The translations under genes were made by a program, and so were the position numbers. Below are positions 36,580 to 49,850 of a DNA stretch of 64,000 bases, piece after piece. Under the pieces are notes generated by a model. That model searched no databases, was not told the origin of the DNA, and saw only the letters and a program-made list of their open reading frames with translations. The first letter of the stretch is position 1. Each line of letters begins with the position of its first letter. Source of the DNA: Adiantum capillus-veneris (Eukaryota; Streptophyta; Polypodiopsida; Polypodiales; Pteridaceae); assembly GCA_014529385.2 (NCBI GenBank), contig CM043943.1, positions 154,103,092 to 154,167,091 of the forward strand, read 5' to 3'.

Positions 36580-36597
36580 AAATAATCGCGATTATTT
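36580..36597. repeat. palindrome AAATAATCGCGATTATTT
   Basis: Perfect 18-bp palindrome, also found with one or two changes at 40373-40390 and 40657-40674 and four times in the 5' leader of element B. Spacing of the 40-kb pair is 284 bp, the same period as in the leader. Confidence 0.8.
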
Positions 36598-37163
36598 ATA
36601 GCTGAGTAATTTTTTTTAACTTTTTGCAAATTTGACATTATAGGCTTGAAGTATATACCAAATAGAGAGGAATCCCAATCCTCGAGCGAGTACTTCCGAG
36701 CGCACAAGAAACTGAGCGAGCGCATAAAATGAAAAAGACTTGATGAAAGACCTCAATCATTACTCTATAGAGGATAGTGTAGCAAAGTAAATACAAAACC
36801 CAACATAACCTTGGCACACTCCCCCTATGGATGTGGGGTATTTTTTGCGACCCCAAAAAAATGGTGCGAAAACCCCATGCATAATATCATGTGAGCCATC
36901 ATTAATGAATCATACATACCTGGTTCACTTCTTCTAATTGCCCATACCTTATTTGCAACCTTTACCTCATGCCAATATTCTGTGTATCCCTATGTGCAGA
37001 TGCATATCCTTATTTGACCTATTCATCTCTTGACTTTGCAAACCCATTTTTGCCATCCAGATAATTTTTCATTATTTTACACTATTTTTGTAAAAATCTA
37101 AGCGGGGTTTTTCCTTCTCCTCTTGCTCTTAAGCGGCAGTTTTTGCTTCAAGGACTTTCCACA

Positions 37164-37277
<114 letters not shown>

Positions 37278-37550
37278 ACAAGCTGAGTACAAATTTCATG
37301 ATGTGATTCCATTCAGGAGGTAGAGTGGTGAAGTGGTTTTCATCTTAGATTCCAAAGAATATAAGGGAAAAAACAATGTCTTCTAAATGTTGCAGAATAT
37401 GTCCTGATGATTCAATGAAAATCGTCAAAAAGTTGAATCTTATGCAAATATGCCTTTGTGAAGATTAACGTATTGCTTGCTCCCGGTGCTTGCGTTTTAT
37501 GTAGCCAGTGATCCATCCGCGCTTGTCCCAATGCCTATGTTTTATATAAC

Positions 37551-37551
<1 letters not shown>

Positions 37552-37608
<57 letters not shown>

Positions 37609-37689
37609 CTTGAGTTCAACTCTCCCTTTCAGCTAGATCTTTAAGGTCTCTTGGGATAGCTTCCTACGACGTTAAAACTCTCTTCTTCT

Positions 37690-37783
<94 letters not shown>

Positions 37784-37784
37784 G
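37552..37784 (+). repeat. two (CT)n microsatellites
   Basis: CT tracts at 37552-37605 and 37693-37784, separated by unique sequence containing CTTCTTCTTC. Confidence 0.95.
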
Positions 37785-38030
37785 TGGCTGGTGGATGTAC
37801 GCAGAGCGCCAGAAGGAACGACTAGTTGCAAAGGGTATGCCTTTCTCCAAGAGAAAATTTTAAAAAATTAGGTTTGTTTTGCGGCTTTTTAGACTATTTT
37901 GTTGGAATCTCTCCTTTCCCCTTGCCCTTAGCTAGACGGCATGATATTAACCTGAGACACATTTTTCCCAAACGCTGCGGAGTCGCCTATGCTCTCACAT
38001 GAAGCCCTGTAAGTGGAGGGGCATGAAGAG

Positions 38031-38033
<3 letters not shown>

Positions 38034-38081
<48 letters not shown>
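38034..38081 (+). repeat. (CT)n microsatellite
   Basis: Pure CT tract. The sequence after it (GGAACGCCTTTCTC) weakly echoes the sequence after the 37784 tract, suggesting a duplicated segment. Confidence 0.9.
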
Positions 38082-38083
<2 letters not shown>

Positions 38084-38945
38084 CTGGGGCTACGTGGATG
38101 CGAATGGAACGCCTTTCTCAATAGCAGCTTCAGGTCTCGTACTAAAGCAACGGGCTAAAGAAAAATGTCCAGCTTTGATCTGTAAGCCAAGGGGGGGTGT
38201 ATGCCATGAGGAGGCGAGGAGGGCAGAAGGTGGAGAGAGAGAGAGACTATGAAAGAGAGTCCGAATTTGCAAGGGATAACAAGCCAAGGCTGCTTCCACA
38301 CAGCATGGGTGGGGCCTTTTGTTCCTCATGGTCATTTTAGGTGTCCTTAGCTACGTCTATACTGCAACATCTAGCCTCATCATCAGTCCCAGCTTGTGCA
38401 AGTTAGTGGTCCAAGTTGCTTGCAGCGCTGCTTATCATGGGCTCTACGGGGCCACCATCTGTGCCGACCCTCGCTCATTGCAAAGCACGTGCTGTAGCGG
38501 GGACCTCTGGCTTCTTCAGCGTCTTGCAATTGTGAAGATGCACAAGCATCCTTTCCCCTCTCAATTCTTACTCAGCCAGTCCCAGCAGCTTGCAGCCCTT
38601 ATAATCCCGCCCCCAGTTCTCCAAAGATTTGGTGCATGCTTGCAAATTAGAAAACATCAGCATGTCCACATTTTTGAAGGATAGCTCCAAAGAACAGATC
38701 GTCGCAATAGGATCCAGGGGACAGATCTCCGCGGTAGGCTCCAAGAAACTCCACTAGGCATCCGAGAGCACACACACACGCGTTAAGTTTTTGAAAAACC
38801 GTTTTTTGGGAGGCTGTTTACGACTGCACGCTGGCGCGCGGTCCTTGGAGTAGGTAGTAAAAATATAAAAAACAAGAAGAATATGGCGTGGATTGCAATT
38901 CTGATCGAAAGGAAGAAAGGAAAAGCAGAAGTCCTGCAGTCGAGA

Positions 38946-38973
38946 GGGGGGGGGGGGGGGGGGGGGGGGGGGG
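38946..38973 (+). repeat. poly-G run of about 28
   Basis: An uninterrupted G homopolymer, rare in any genome and able to form G-quadruplexes. Its exact length is the least reliable part of the window. Confidence 0.85.
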
Positions 38974-39569
38974 TGGAGGGGTGGACTGAAGCATAGGCGT
39001 GGACCTGGGCAGCAAGGCGGCGGCGTTAAACTCAACAACAAGGTAGTGCAGGCGCAGGTGGACGAGGGAGTGGGAAGGGGGTTTGAAATTAATTTTTAAT
39101 TAAATCAAAGGTGTGGAGAGAAAGTAGTTGGTCGAGGTGGTTAGCACTGAGATATTTGTGCAGATCCGATTAAGTTCAAATGTGCTCATTGATTGTGGGT
39201 TTTGCTGCTCTGCATGCGCCAAAGCAAGAAATGAATTTGAATTTTGGATCTCGGAAGATTCGTGTACAATATATTATAGGAGCTACCAATAGAACCCCCT
39301 CAAACTCCTCATAGTAATGAGGATTAAATCCTCTCTTCAACACAAAAGTTAATAGATTTCATTGTTTTTGGTCCACATCAACGGCCCTTGTTAGACGTTA
39401 GCTCTTTATCGCATGCATATTTTACACTCACTACTGTCAGGACCGCACACCGACGCGCGGTCCTTGCAACAATGAGTATTAAAATATGCAATGTGACACT
39501 AACTGGTGAGAGAAGCAATCACATAGGGCACATGTGGCTCTTCCGTTGTGCGTGGCCGGTGAGAGTCGT

Positions 39570-40022
<453 letters not shown>

Positions 40023-42383
40023 AGCAAACTTTGATGCAAGGCGAACATAGCACAACATTAAGAATAAACATAGCACAACATGGGTAGATACAATTCAGAT
40101 ATTCGCTCGGGTTTTAGTTCGCTCGAGAAAGCTCGCTCGGGCCATGGTAAGACTCCCAAATAGATACTCGGAGTGAAATATGGGCTCATTTGGGTGCACA
40201 GGGTGAAAATGATGCTAGATTTAGGCTTTAGGTCTCTGAAACAGTAGATGTAAAGGAAATTTGAGATTTTGAGCTCCAAATTTGTTCAAACTTGACTTGT
40301 GGGCTTAGGACATCATGTACTTTGGATCTATGATGGCAAAGTTGCAAATTTCTTCCATTTTGGCCAAAAAGTAAATAATCACGATTATTAACTTTTTTTA
40401 TCCAAATGAACATTTTTTGGTACAACTTGGTTCCAGGCATGGAATAGATCCTGTGTATGTGATATGAGGTGATTTGGATAAAAAAAGGTGGCTCATAACT
40501 CAGAAATTGACTTGCAATGACTTCTTTGCGTTTTTGGCAATCTCCCAAGTTATAGTTGATCATTTTGGCTTATATTTGAAATTTGGCATGTAATGGATGT
40601 GTACAAGTGATAGGTGAGGTGATGATACAATTTTCAAGCCAAAATAGTGTAAAAATAAATAATCGCAATTATTTAGTCAATATTTTCTTGCAAAACTTAT
40701 AAATTTTGACTTAAACACGTTTTATACACCTAAAACAAGTCCTAAATTGAATTTGGTAAAGTTTGATCTTGCCGGCATCACTTTGTGCTTTGTCGACTCT
40801 GAAATCACCGATTTTTGTGACTACACTGCCTGTAGAGTTGGTTAGTCACTTTGGAGGCTATGGACTTGTCCGCATTGTAGTCGTGAAGCAACTCATCCAG
40901 TTTTGGCCCATTTGGAGTCAGTTTGACCTCGTATGTCGAATTTGACGCTTTGTAGCCTTCGAGCCATTTTCTGCTTTTCAAGGGCTTGGCTTGATTGATT
41001 TTACAAAACCAATCATATACATGGTGTATAGACCTCATAAGTAAGCTGTCTGTGGAGTCAAAATCCAATTCTGGCATCTGCCAAAAACGTAGCTTTTCTA
41101 CTTGGGACCCCTCGACCCTTGCCGAATGGTCAACTGTTGATATAGAAGTATTCTATTATGTTGGGACATGATACAATTCAAATCTCATCCGATTTGGTTG
41201 AGCTGACAGGCCGCTATGGTCGATTTTTGATCGTAGGTCTTCGTGCACTGCTCGGATTCTAGGGCTTTTATTAGGGGTTTAGACTAGCTACCTTCTGTAC
41301 AAAATGAATCATTGATGAGTAAAGAACTTACCCCTCATGTCTCGTGTGAGATGGCGCTGAAAACAGGTGATTGTGGACTTCGGAAAATACACACGAAGAG
41401 GGTCGAAAGCTCTCTCTCCAAAGGCAACAAGTGGAAATGAGGTGATTTTTAGCCTACCTTGGGTATCTATACCCGAACTTCCCGAACCATCTTTCCCGAG
41501 ATTCCCCTATTAGTCCTACTAGGCCGTGAAATCTATGTTAGACTCAAAAATTTCCCAAATCGGATTCTTGTAGCTCATTCTGCAAGAATTCTACAAAAGT
41601 AGGGCTGGCAGCCTAATTTAGGCTTCCTGCTTCCATCTATCGATTTGATTGAAATTTTTTGTGCCTGTCCGCCTTGTCTTTCTGATCACCATCGTGTCTT
41701 CAGTTTTCCCATTTGAGCTCCATTGTTATTTATTATTAATTTTTGACCTGTTTATTGGAAAAATCATAGAAAATAATGAAATGCGCTAAAAAGAAAATGA
41801 AAATCCAATAATTAAGAAAATACATCAAAAAACGTAGCTTTATTGCTTTTTGCTGGATTTCTCCATTTTAAGTCTCAATATCAAGAAAATGATGAAAAAT
41901 AACAAAAAAGGACTATTTTTTGATGAGTATATACACTATTTACACTCATCGGGGAGATATTATCAGTTAAATTTCCCTGTTGATGATTTATAAGGACATT
42001 ATTAGGTAATTTTGCATCATACTTTAACATCAACTTTTTCCTCTCTCTTCAAACATTGCCCTTAATTAGTTAGTACTCTTCCACCCCTTCTAGATGGCGT
42101 ACTCCGGGACGACTGTGTGCATGGGTTGAACATTCGTGTCTATGCATAGCCTTGGTTGGCTCTACCATGCTTTGAAGATCAATGCAGTTCAAACCATTAT
42201 GCTATGGAGGAGTTGGGTTTTGAGTAATTAACTCAAGGGTTTTTGATGTCGAGGGTTTCTGATAATGTCTTCCAAAGAGCAAATCTTGTAGCTTGTGTTC
42301 TCTTTGCTTGATTGTGCCACCAGGATGCTTTAGCATGCTGATTTCCTCAGCTTTTGGTATCAATAATGGTTGTTGTTGAGCTT

Positions 42384-44111
42384 TTACTCGCCATTAATAT
42401 CTTGGTTTGTCTTGGTGAGAATGGTGTGGTTGAGGTTTCTGAGGCTTAACTCTCCATTGCTTGATTGGTTTTCCAGCCTTTGCGAAGAAGATAAGTGCTC
42501 TTTTTTCTTCCAAACCCATTTCGTGTTAGGTTCCTTGCTCGGAGATGCTTGTCTCTGTGATTTGATCTCTAGAACCGTCTTTGGTATTGTTGATGATGTT
42601 TTGAGCACCCAAATTTGAATCGGCTTGTCCTTAAGCTGTGCTTTCGGTACCCAAATTTTCTTAACTCCTTGCATGCTACTTGTAGCATTTTCTTATCGAT
42701 AGGATGGAGAAGATTGATTACTTTGTTGTTTGCTTTGCTGGTATTTGCCTTTCCATTCTTCCTTGCTTGGTGCAATTGGAACAATGAGTTGTCCGCCTGT
42801 AAGTGATAGCTTGAGTTGATTTGTATCCCAATTTGGTACTGCCTTGTATGTCCGCATCCAGGGAATTCCAGGAACCATCATCTCATTCATGTGTTCATTT
42901 GGTAAGCATACAAAATGATGAGAACATGAACATCCATGTACTATCACATTCAAGTTGTCTACTCCCAATGTTGGTTTTGGGTTCTTGTTGCATCCTTTGA
43001 CAGTCGCTATTCCTATTGTCAAAGACTGACTTGTAGCTTTCTTGTACGTGGAATAACTGACTGCATTTACTCTAGCTCCTATATTGACCAATGCATTTGT
43101 GCTATGGTTGTTGAGTTGTACTTTGATGCAAAGGTCCATTCCACCTAACCATTTATCATCTGTTGACACTGCATCTTTTAGCAATTCCCATTGTCGGTCA
43201 TCTATTTCCAGAGTGTGGATGGGAATAGGTGTTTGTTGATTCTTGAGAGCAGATTTTCTTTTGAGTACCCGAAGTCGAGATTCCTCTTGGGCTTCACCAA
43301 TAACCTGATGTCGTTTTATCTTTATTTGCTTAGCTGCATGCATCCTTTCTAGCAATTCATTGGTTAGTGACAGATTGTACTTCTTTAAATGACATCCACT
43401 AATTCAATTAGCCATTGGTTCACCATCTAGGGTGGACAACTTAACTGCTCCACTTGGAGATACATCTTCAATGATAAATGGTCCGTTTCCCTTTTTCTTA
43501 AACTTGGAAATGTGTTGCTTAAGGGAATAGATTAAAACTAAGTCCCCTTTTTTGAAGATTTTTGTAATTAGGTGGGAACCAAAAAACTGTTTTGGTTTCC
43601 GCTTTTGTGCATAGATGTGAGCTATAGTTGTTAGCCTTTGCTCATCTAGCTTCTCTAAATCTTCCAGTCTTACTGACAATTCATGTCCAGTCCACTCAAG
43701 ATATTTAGCTACCCTTAGTGTCGGCAATAGAAATTCTCTTGGCAATATGGCATCAAGACCATAAACAAGGTTAAAGGGTGTAGCATTTAAAGCTATTTTG
43801 AATGAAACTCGATAAACCCATAGAGCTGCATGGAGATTCATTTCCCAGTCTGTCCTTCCTAAAATAACTACTTTAGTCAATACCGAGCTATGAATTTTAT
43901 TTGTATGCTCAGCTTGTCCGTTTGCTTGTGGGTGATAGGGATCTGATTTGTTATGGATGACCATAAATTCATTAAGCAGATACTCGATTACCTCATTGAG
44001 AAAAATGAGTTCCCTATCACTGAAAATTTCTATTGGTAGTCCATATCTTGTGAACACATACTCATAAAATAATGCGGTAGTGATCATTCTTTTGAGTTTC
44101 TTTAACCTCAT
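42384..44111 (-). pseudogene. pol: integrase core and C-terminus of element B fused to a second protease-like domain
   Basis: One reading frame with two stops (TGA at 43404, TAA at 42693). First part: integrase core with EIFSDRELIF (second Asp; usual SDRG altered), HPQANGQAEHTNK (catalytic Glu), WVYRVSFK, then a C-terminal KKGDLVLIYS domain and AVKLSTLDGEPMAN. After the stop the frame continues (LKKYNLSLTNELLERM) into a retropepsin-like domain: NALVNIGARVNAVS at residues 88-100 of the second stretch, where the catalytic DTG reads NIG, and a later LKLSLTGGQLIVP. The tail has two W-V-P/L-K repeats (KIWVPK, QIWVLK). Confidence 0.75.
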
Positions 44112-44250
44112 CCCATTTAGTCAAATAGTCCGTAGCTACAATGATATATTGAGCTTGGGTTCTGTAAGCACATGGCTGTATGGGTCCAACAAAGTCTATA
44201 CCCCATTTTGCAAAAGCTCTAGCTCCTCATTGGTCTTAAGGGCATGCTAT

Positions 44251-44826
44251 CTACTCGTGTTGGCATTTTTGCTCATTGACAAGTATCACATCTCTGAATT
44301 TGGCATCTGCAAAAAGTGTTGGCCACCAGATGCCTGCCATTAAGATCTCTCTTGTGGTGGTCTCACTAGAAAAGTGACCTACAGCTAATCCAACATGTGC
44401 TTGTTCTATAATCGAAATATATTTGTCTTCATTTGCATGAAGACACAAATATTGATCCTTACCACTCCGATACAATTGGTTTCCAATAGGAGCATAGTCT
44501 CTTGCTTCAGTTTCAATTGCTCTTTGACGGCGTTTACTCATATCCTCAAGAAATATTCGGCTCGATAAGTAAGTGACTAGATAGTTACTCCACTTAGGAA
44601 CATGCAACATTTGAAACAATGTTACATGAGGTATGGGTGTTTGTTTTTGACATTGAGGAAAATCCTTTACAAAAGAGCGAACATCACTCCTCATAGTTGG
44701 CCAAAATACTCCAAGTCTCAAGATCCTTTGCATAGTTTGGTCTTCTGCAAAGTGAAGTCCTACTATGGTAATATGTGCTTGACTTAGGTATTGGGTTTTC
44801 TCTTCACGATTAATGCATAAGATCAA
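44251..44826 (-). pseudogene. pol: integrase N-terminal region of element B with two HHCC-like copies
   Basis: The first zinc-binding-like unit has AHITIVGLHF...ILRLGVFWPTMRSD...FPQCQK (first Cys lost to Phe). About 100 residues later a second unit reads AHVGLAVGHF...ILMAGIWWPTLFADA...KCQHE. A normal Ty3 integrase has one such unit. The frame decays before the catalytic core at 44111. Confidence 0.75.
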
Positions 44827-45028
44827 TATTCCATCTCGGTTTCTTTTGTGTAGCCTACCAAATAGTAACTACTATATAGCCGATTGCTCAATTAATCCGA
44901 TTGTAATAGGAAGTGGTATTGGTGAATCCACTTGAGCTATGGTAATCAATGATACCATATTTTCTAACCATTGAGGTATCATTTCCACGAAGAACAGATA
45001 GGCATCAGGTAAATCATCGTCTACTCCT

Positions 45029-45586
45029 TTATGATTCCCCTGAAACAATCCTTGACAAATGATGTGCTCTTTGATGAGTAGTGCCCTTTTTTACAACCAA
45101 AGTGAAATCAAATTTCAGAAGAATGATGAACCATCTCACTATTCTTCCTGTGCTGCATGGCTTGTTGACCAAGTACAATAAGGCTTGGTGGTCCACGAAG
45201 AACACAAATTTGTTTGCTAATAGGTAATGTCTATACTTTTTAACGGCATAGATCATTCCTAATCCTTCCCTTTTGGTGGTGGTGTAATTCTTTTTCGCCA
45301 TGTTCAACTGTCGGCTAGCATAAGAAATGGGAAAATCAAATTTTCCATCTCCTGGTTGAGCTAGTATACACCCAATGGCAAAATTGGAAGCATCTACATG
45401 CATGTGGAATATCTTATTCCAATCTGGTGCTTTCAATATTGGAGCTGAAGTGAGAGCTTTCTTAAGCTTCATGAAGGAGTCTTCACAGGCTTCAGTCCAT
45501 TCAAAGTGTGTAATCAAGCTATACAAGGGTTTTGCAATTATAGCGTACATGTAAATGAACCGTCTATAATATCCACAATGTCTCAT
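45029..45586 (-). pseudogene. pol: RNase H of element B
   Basis: Begins with the connection motif GYYRRFI, then FEWTEACEDSFMKLK, APILKAPDW, the RNase H acid in HVDASNFAIG, ISYASRQL, NYTTTKREGLGMIYA (Glu) and FFVDHQALLYL (Asp). All expected acids are present. It ends at a stop after RIVSGES, close to the start of the integrase region. Confidence 0.85.
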
Positions 45587-45713
45587 GAAGGCTTGAATCC
45601 CCTTGACTGTTGTCGGTCATGAATTTTATCCATCAATAGCTATGCCATTTTTAGACACTATATGTCCAAGAAATTTTCCTCGTATACCCATGAATGTGCA
45701 CTTTTCAAGTTAA

Positions 45714-46286
45714 TCAAATCCTATAAAGTGTACATTTTTTTAATACCTTTTTGAGGTGTTCAAAATGATCAGCCCGAATTGATGAATGTACGCATAGATC
45801 ATCCATATATACTTTCAAGAATTTCTGAAGATATTCTTTAAAAGCATTACTCATCAATCTTTGAAAGGTGGCAGGAGCATTAGTTAACCCAAAAGGCATG
45901 ACCCGATAGGCAAAAATACCCCATTCCGTTGCTAAAGCAGTTTTATGTTGATCTTTTGGATCAATCAAAAGTTGATTGTATCCCGAAAAGCCATCTAAGA
46001 AGCTGTAAGCTTCTTTACCTACAACTCGTTTTAAAACATGATCAGTGTCTGGGAGAGGAAAGTTGTTTCTAATGATAGCTGCATTCACTTTCTTGAGGTT
46101 GACACACACTCCTAATTTCACATTTTTCTTGGGTACTACCACAATTGGAGACACCCAATCCGTGTGTTCAATTTCATAGATGAATTTGGCTTCCTTTATT
46201 TTTCCAATATCTTCTTTGATCTTTCTGGAAAATGTTTCATTATATGTGTATTGCCTTTGTCTACTTGGTTTCGCATCATCTCTCAT
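45714..46286 (-). pseudogene. pol: reverse transcriptase of element B (Tat-like)
   Basis: Contains [68 protein letters not shown] and the active site VYMDDLCVHS (YxDD intact). The wording DGFSGYNQ and VTEWG-like block is typical of the Tat/Athila branch of plant Ty3 elements. The open frame ends a few residues after LKKVLKKC; a short decayed gap precedes RNase H. Confidence 0.87.
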
Positions 46287-46585
46287 GGGTATGGTATATT
46301 GACAGTTTTCTGGATCAACACCCTTGAGATCCTTGTAAGACCAAGAGAAGATATCTCGGTATTCTTTTAGTAGGCTTAGTAAAAGCTCTTCTTATTCTTC
46401 TTCTCTTAGGTCATTTGCAATGTAGGCAAGCCTAGGCTCTTCTCTTAGTTTAGCCAAATCTATCTTTTTTGCGTTTTCAAGCCCTTTGTAGGACTCACCT
46501 TGTTTTCATAGTTCTCTACATGATTGTTTGACAATGATTTTTTTATCTTGGAGAGTATATTTCTTGTAATGGGATGGAACACTCA

Positions 46586-47497
46586 TTACATCTTTACCAT
46601 TATCTTTGTGGTTTCCATTTCAGTTGTATATATCTCCTTTAGAGCTTTTTTCAACTCTTGATACTTCTTTTTTCGCTCAACTCGTGTCATGATTGACTCT
46701 TTGTCGTGTTTTTTTGGTTTTGTTTGAGTATCCTCCCTTGTTTTTCTTGATGTTTTTGATATTTTTGGGTTTTTGTTTGAAGGATATCTGTCAGAGATTT
46801 TGTCCTTGACACAATCATGTGCATCTATCAGCATCAAAAACCGTGTTCTACTTGAGACTGATGACATAGGTCTAGCTTTCACGTTCCTAGTTTCTCTTTT
46901 TTGTCTATAACTTTTTTGTCTTCTCAGTTTCTGGGTAGGAAAGTCAAAAAACTTTTTCTCCGCTCCTTTCATGAGTAGCTCAGCTCTCACATGTTCTTTT
47001 TTTGACCCCAAATCGGTAGCTGAGTGTTCTTCTAACTCATATGCTGTATCATAGTAGAGGTCTCAAAAGACTTGTTGAGCTTTCATCAAGTCCTTGGGTT
47101 CCTCATTTTCATCTTCTTCAATGTAGAGGGTCGAAATCATTTGGATGGGAATTATGTCATAGCCATCCTCATTGCAAAATCGAGTAGGCATAGACCTATT
47201 CACACATACATCCATTGTCGCTAAAATTTGAGTCCACTCAAATGGCTCAAACAAATGCTCTAGAAAGGGTTCAGGTACATAGGCTTCGCCTGTGCAATCT
47301 AAGATACATTCTTCTCGTTTTAAGCTTCCATCTTTTGAAGCTCCACACATCCAAATGGGAGTGTCCTTGTTCAACCACAATGGAAGCTTAGCTTTAGCCG
47401 AAGAGACTGAATCAAACTCTTGTATGGGCATTTTCATGACATCTCTATAAGTGTGATATTTTATATTAACCCTTGTTATAGATCCCACTTGCTTCAA
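46586..47497 (-). pseudogene. linker region between protease and RT of element B
   Basis: Two open stretches, 47497-47063 (145 codons; contains EEDENEEPKDL) and 47011-46586 (141 codons; strongly basic, Lys/Arg-rich, ends in IYTTEMETTK). No domain recognised. In Tat elements a long region separates protease and RT, which fits their place here. Confidence 0.5.
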
Positions 47498-47595
47498 GTA
47501 CAGATAATTGTTTTCCCAATCTTGGATAAGCTGTACCTATTGCATGAAAGGTCTTCCCAATATGATTTCATAATTGAGTTTTTTCCCAAAGTCCA

Positions 47596-47862
47596 CTATG
47601 GCAAAAGTGTGTTGATATTCAATTCCACAAGAATCACTTTTTGAAGCAGTCCTAAGGGTCTTTCAATGTGTCCATCAGCCAATTGCAATTTCATTCGAGT
47701 TTGTCTAATGGCTGGTTGTCCCCAGGATTCCCATACTACTTTCATGGCTATGGCTATGCCTGCCCCACTATACAGTATTGCCATGGTTTCTATGTCATTA
47801 TATTTCACTGGAATGGTGGTGTTTCCTTCTTCCCCTTCGTAGTATTCTCCAACTTTGCTCAT
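47596..47862 (-). pseudogene. pol: retropepsin of element B, catalytic Asp lost
   Basis: Residues 12-40 read TIPVKYNDIETMAILYSGAG; the position of the catalytic D in DSGAG is Tyr. Downstream RMKLQLADGHIERPLGLL is a typical retropepsin flap and strand region. It lies upstream of RT in the normal place. Confidence 0.8.
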
Positions 47863-48243
47863 TGGAACATATCAAATCTCTTTGTTGTCCATTTTGTTTT
47901 TCAATTTTCCCAAATTTTTTGCGATGAGCCTCGTTATTCCCACCTTCTCTAGAGTTTTCTAGAGATCATTCTATAAATATGGTCTGATTTTTAAGAGTTC
48001 TCCCAAAGTAAGAGTGCATTGGATGGGTGTAGACATGATTGAATGAATGTTGTCTACTTATAGGGTCTGTTCCACTCTTTTTACTTGAGTGGTCTTACAC
48101 ACTATGGATTCATCATCGTTATCTCCCAAGTAAGAGGGTAAAGTTTTCAAGGTTAATGGTTTAGACATTCCTGAAGCTTCAGATCCGCAATCCCCATACA
48201 AGGATTGTACATCCATGTCCATATTAGGAGGTAGGTTGTCTAA

Positions 48244-48474
48244 CTAAACTTTCTCTATAGGAGCTGACTTTAGAGTTAGGCTCCCATCATTGATCTCTCT
48301 AACGTTTTTCCATAAGTGGCCTAGCCAGTCTTCCTCTACGAATGAAATTCCGCCTAAGGCATCTTCACTGGCCGGCACTATAAGTTCTTGATCTTTTGGT
48401 TCAATGTGGGGTTCTACCACAACTTTGGATTTTTCTTGATTGTCTCTTATCACAAGCTTTTCAAGTTTTGCCAT
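48244..48474 (-). pseudogene. possible gag-region ORF of element B
   Basis: A 76-codon open stretch (SEDALGGISFVEEDWLGHLW) ahead of the protease. No zinc knuckle or Gag motif is visible, so gag of this element is either missing or too decayed to recognise. Confidence 0.35.
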
Positions 48475-48833
48475 AATTTCGAGCTTGGGTTTTTGTTTTC
48501 CAGCATTTCTTGCGTGATTCTCACCAAATTTTGATAAGATTCAAGCTTAGCTACTTCCATGTCTGGAGAAGGATAGTTTTTCCATTTGACTTGTGAAGCC
48601 CTGGATAGAGTACTTACCTTTGGATTGACTTGTTTTCAATTTCTTTCACTTGACTGGATTGCACTTTCTATGAAGCTACTGATTCCTTGCCTGCGACCTA
48701 ATTCTTGGAAATTGAGTGAACATGTACCCAAGGTCCGATTGAACCCAAAATTGCCCGGTGGCTTTGTATTATGTTGCCCTAATACTGTACAAGTTCAAAA
48801 GTCAAAAATGGTATCTGTGTGCAGTAGTAGTAG

Positions 48834-49850
48834 ATAATCGTGATTATTGAATTTTGTCAAATTTTTACTCTTTTTGGCTTGGTTTGCCAAGTATACAACC
48901 TGTTAAGGTCCTTTGACAAGTTCCAACAAGTTTGGACAAATCTGTTCAAGTTAATCAACTATTTTGTGTCCGCAAAATCTAATTTCAAGAATCTGGGTTA
49001 AGTCTCACTTTTGTGGTCCAAATTTCACCAAAATTGATTTTTGTGGTCTGCTTGATATACTTGACCTTGTGGTATGCTCAATTATGCAAGATTGTCACTT
49101 TTTGAAGCAGATGTAAATAATCACGATTATTTAACTCTATCTATTTTTTGGTAAGTTTTTGTCTCAATCTTGACACAGATTTGTTAAGCATCGCAAATTA
49201 AGGTCTCTAGCCAAGTTTCATCAGGTTTGGACTATTTTTGGTCAAATGGTCATCAGTTTTCTGTCCGCAGATTGACTTTGCAAATTTGGTCACAATTTTC
49301 AATCCAATGATCCATTTCTTACTAAGTTTGGTTTGTGGGCTTATTATAACATGGTAAAACTAGTGGTATGCTAGCTTAGTAAAAAAAAAAAGAAAAATGA
49401 GGCAGATATAAATAATCACGATTATTTACTTCTGGCAAATTTTTGCATCTTTTTGGTCAACTGAGTATGTACACATGTCTATCACATCAATATAAGCCTA
49501 TGAATCAAATTTCATTGAGTTTGGACAATTTGTTTCCAATCACACTCAAGTTTCAGACAGTCAATACAAACTTTAGTTTTTACCCAATTTTTTACCAGTT
49601 TGGTGATCCAAATCTTTTGTGCCTTTACAAAAGTTGTTTGTACACATGCAATGAGTCATTGGTATAACCCTAGGTCAAATTTGAGCTGAAAGTAAATAAT
49701 CGTGACTATTTACTTCAGGCTTAAAATGAACCATTTTTTCAACTTTTTTCATGGACAGTCTTTTCATGAGTTATTTTAAGCCTAGGAATCAAGTCAAAAC
49801 TTAATTTGGCCTAAAATGTCAAGAAAAAGTAAATAATCTGAGTTTTTGTA
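48834..49850. repeat. tandem array of ~285-bp units marked by ATAATCRYGATTAT
   Basis: The palindromic motif recurs at 48834-48848, 49115-49132, 49410-49427 and 49694-49711, with a half copy near 49831. Spacings are about 281-295 bp. Each unit also holds a phrase like GTTTGGACAA and a run ahead of AGTAAATAATC. The array occupies the 5' leader between primer site and gag of element B. Confidence 0.8.
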
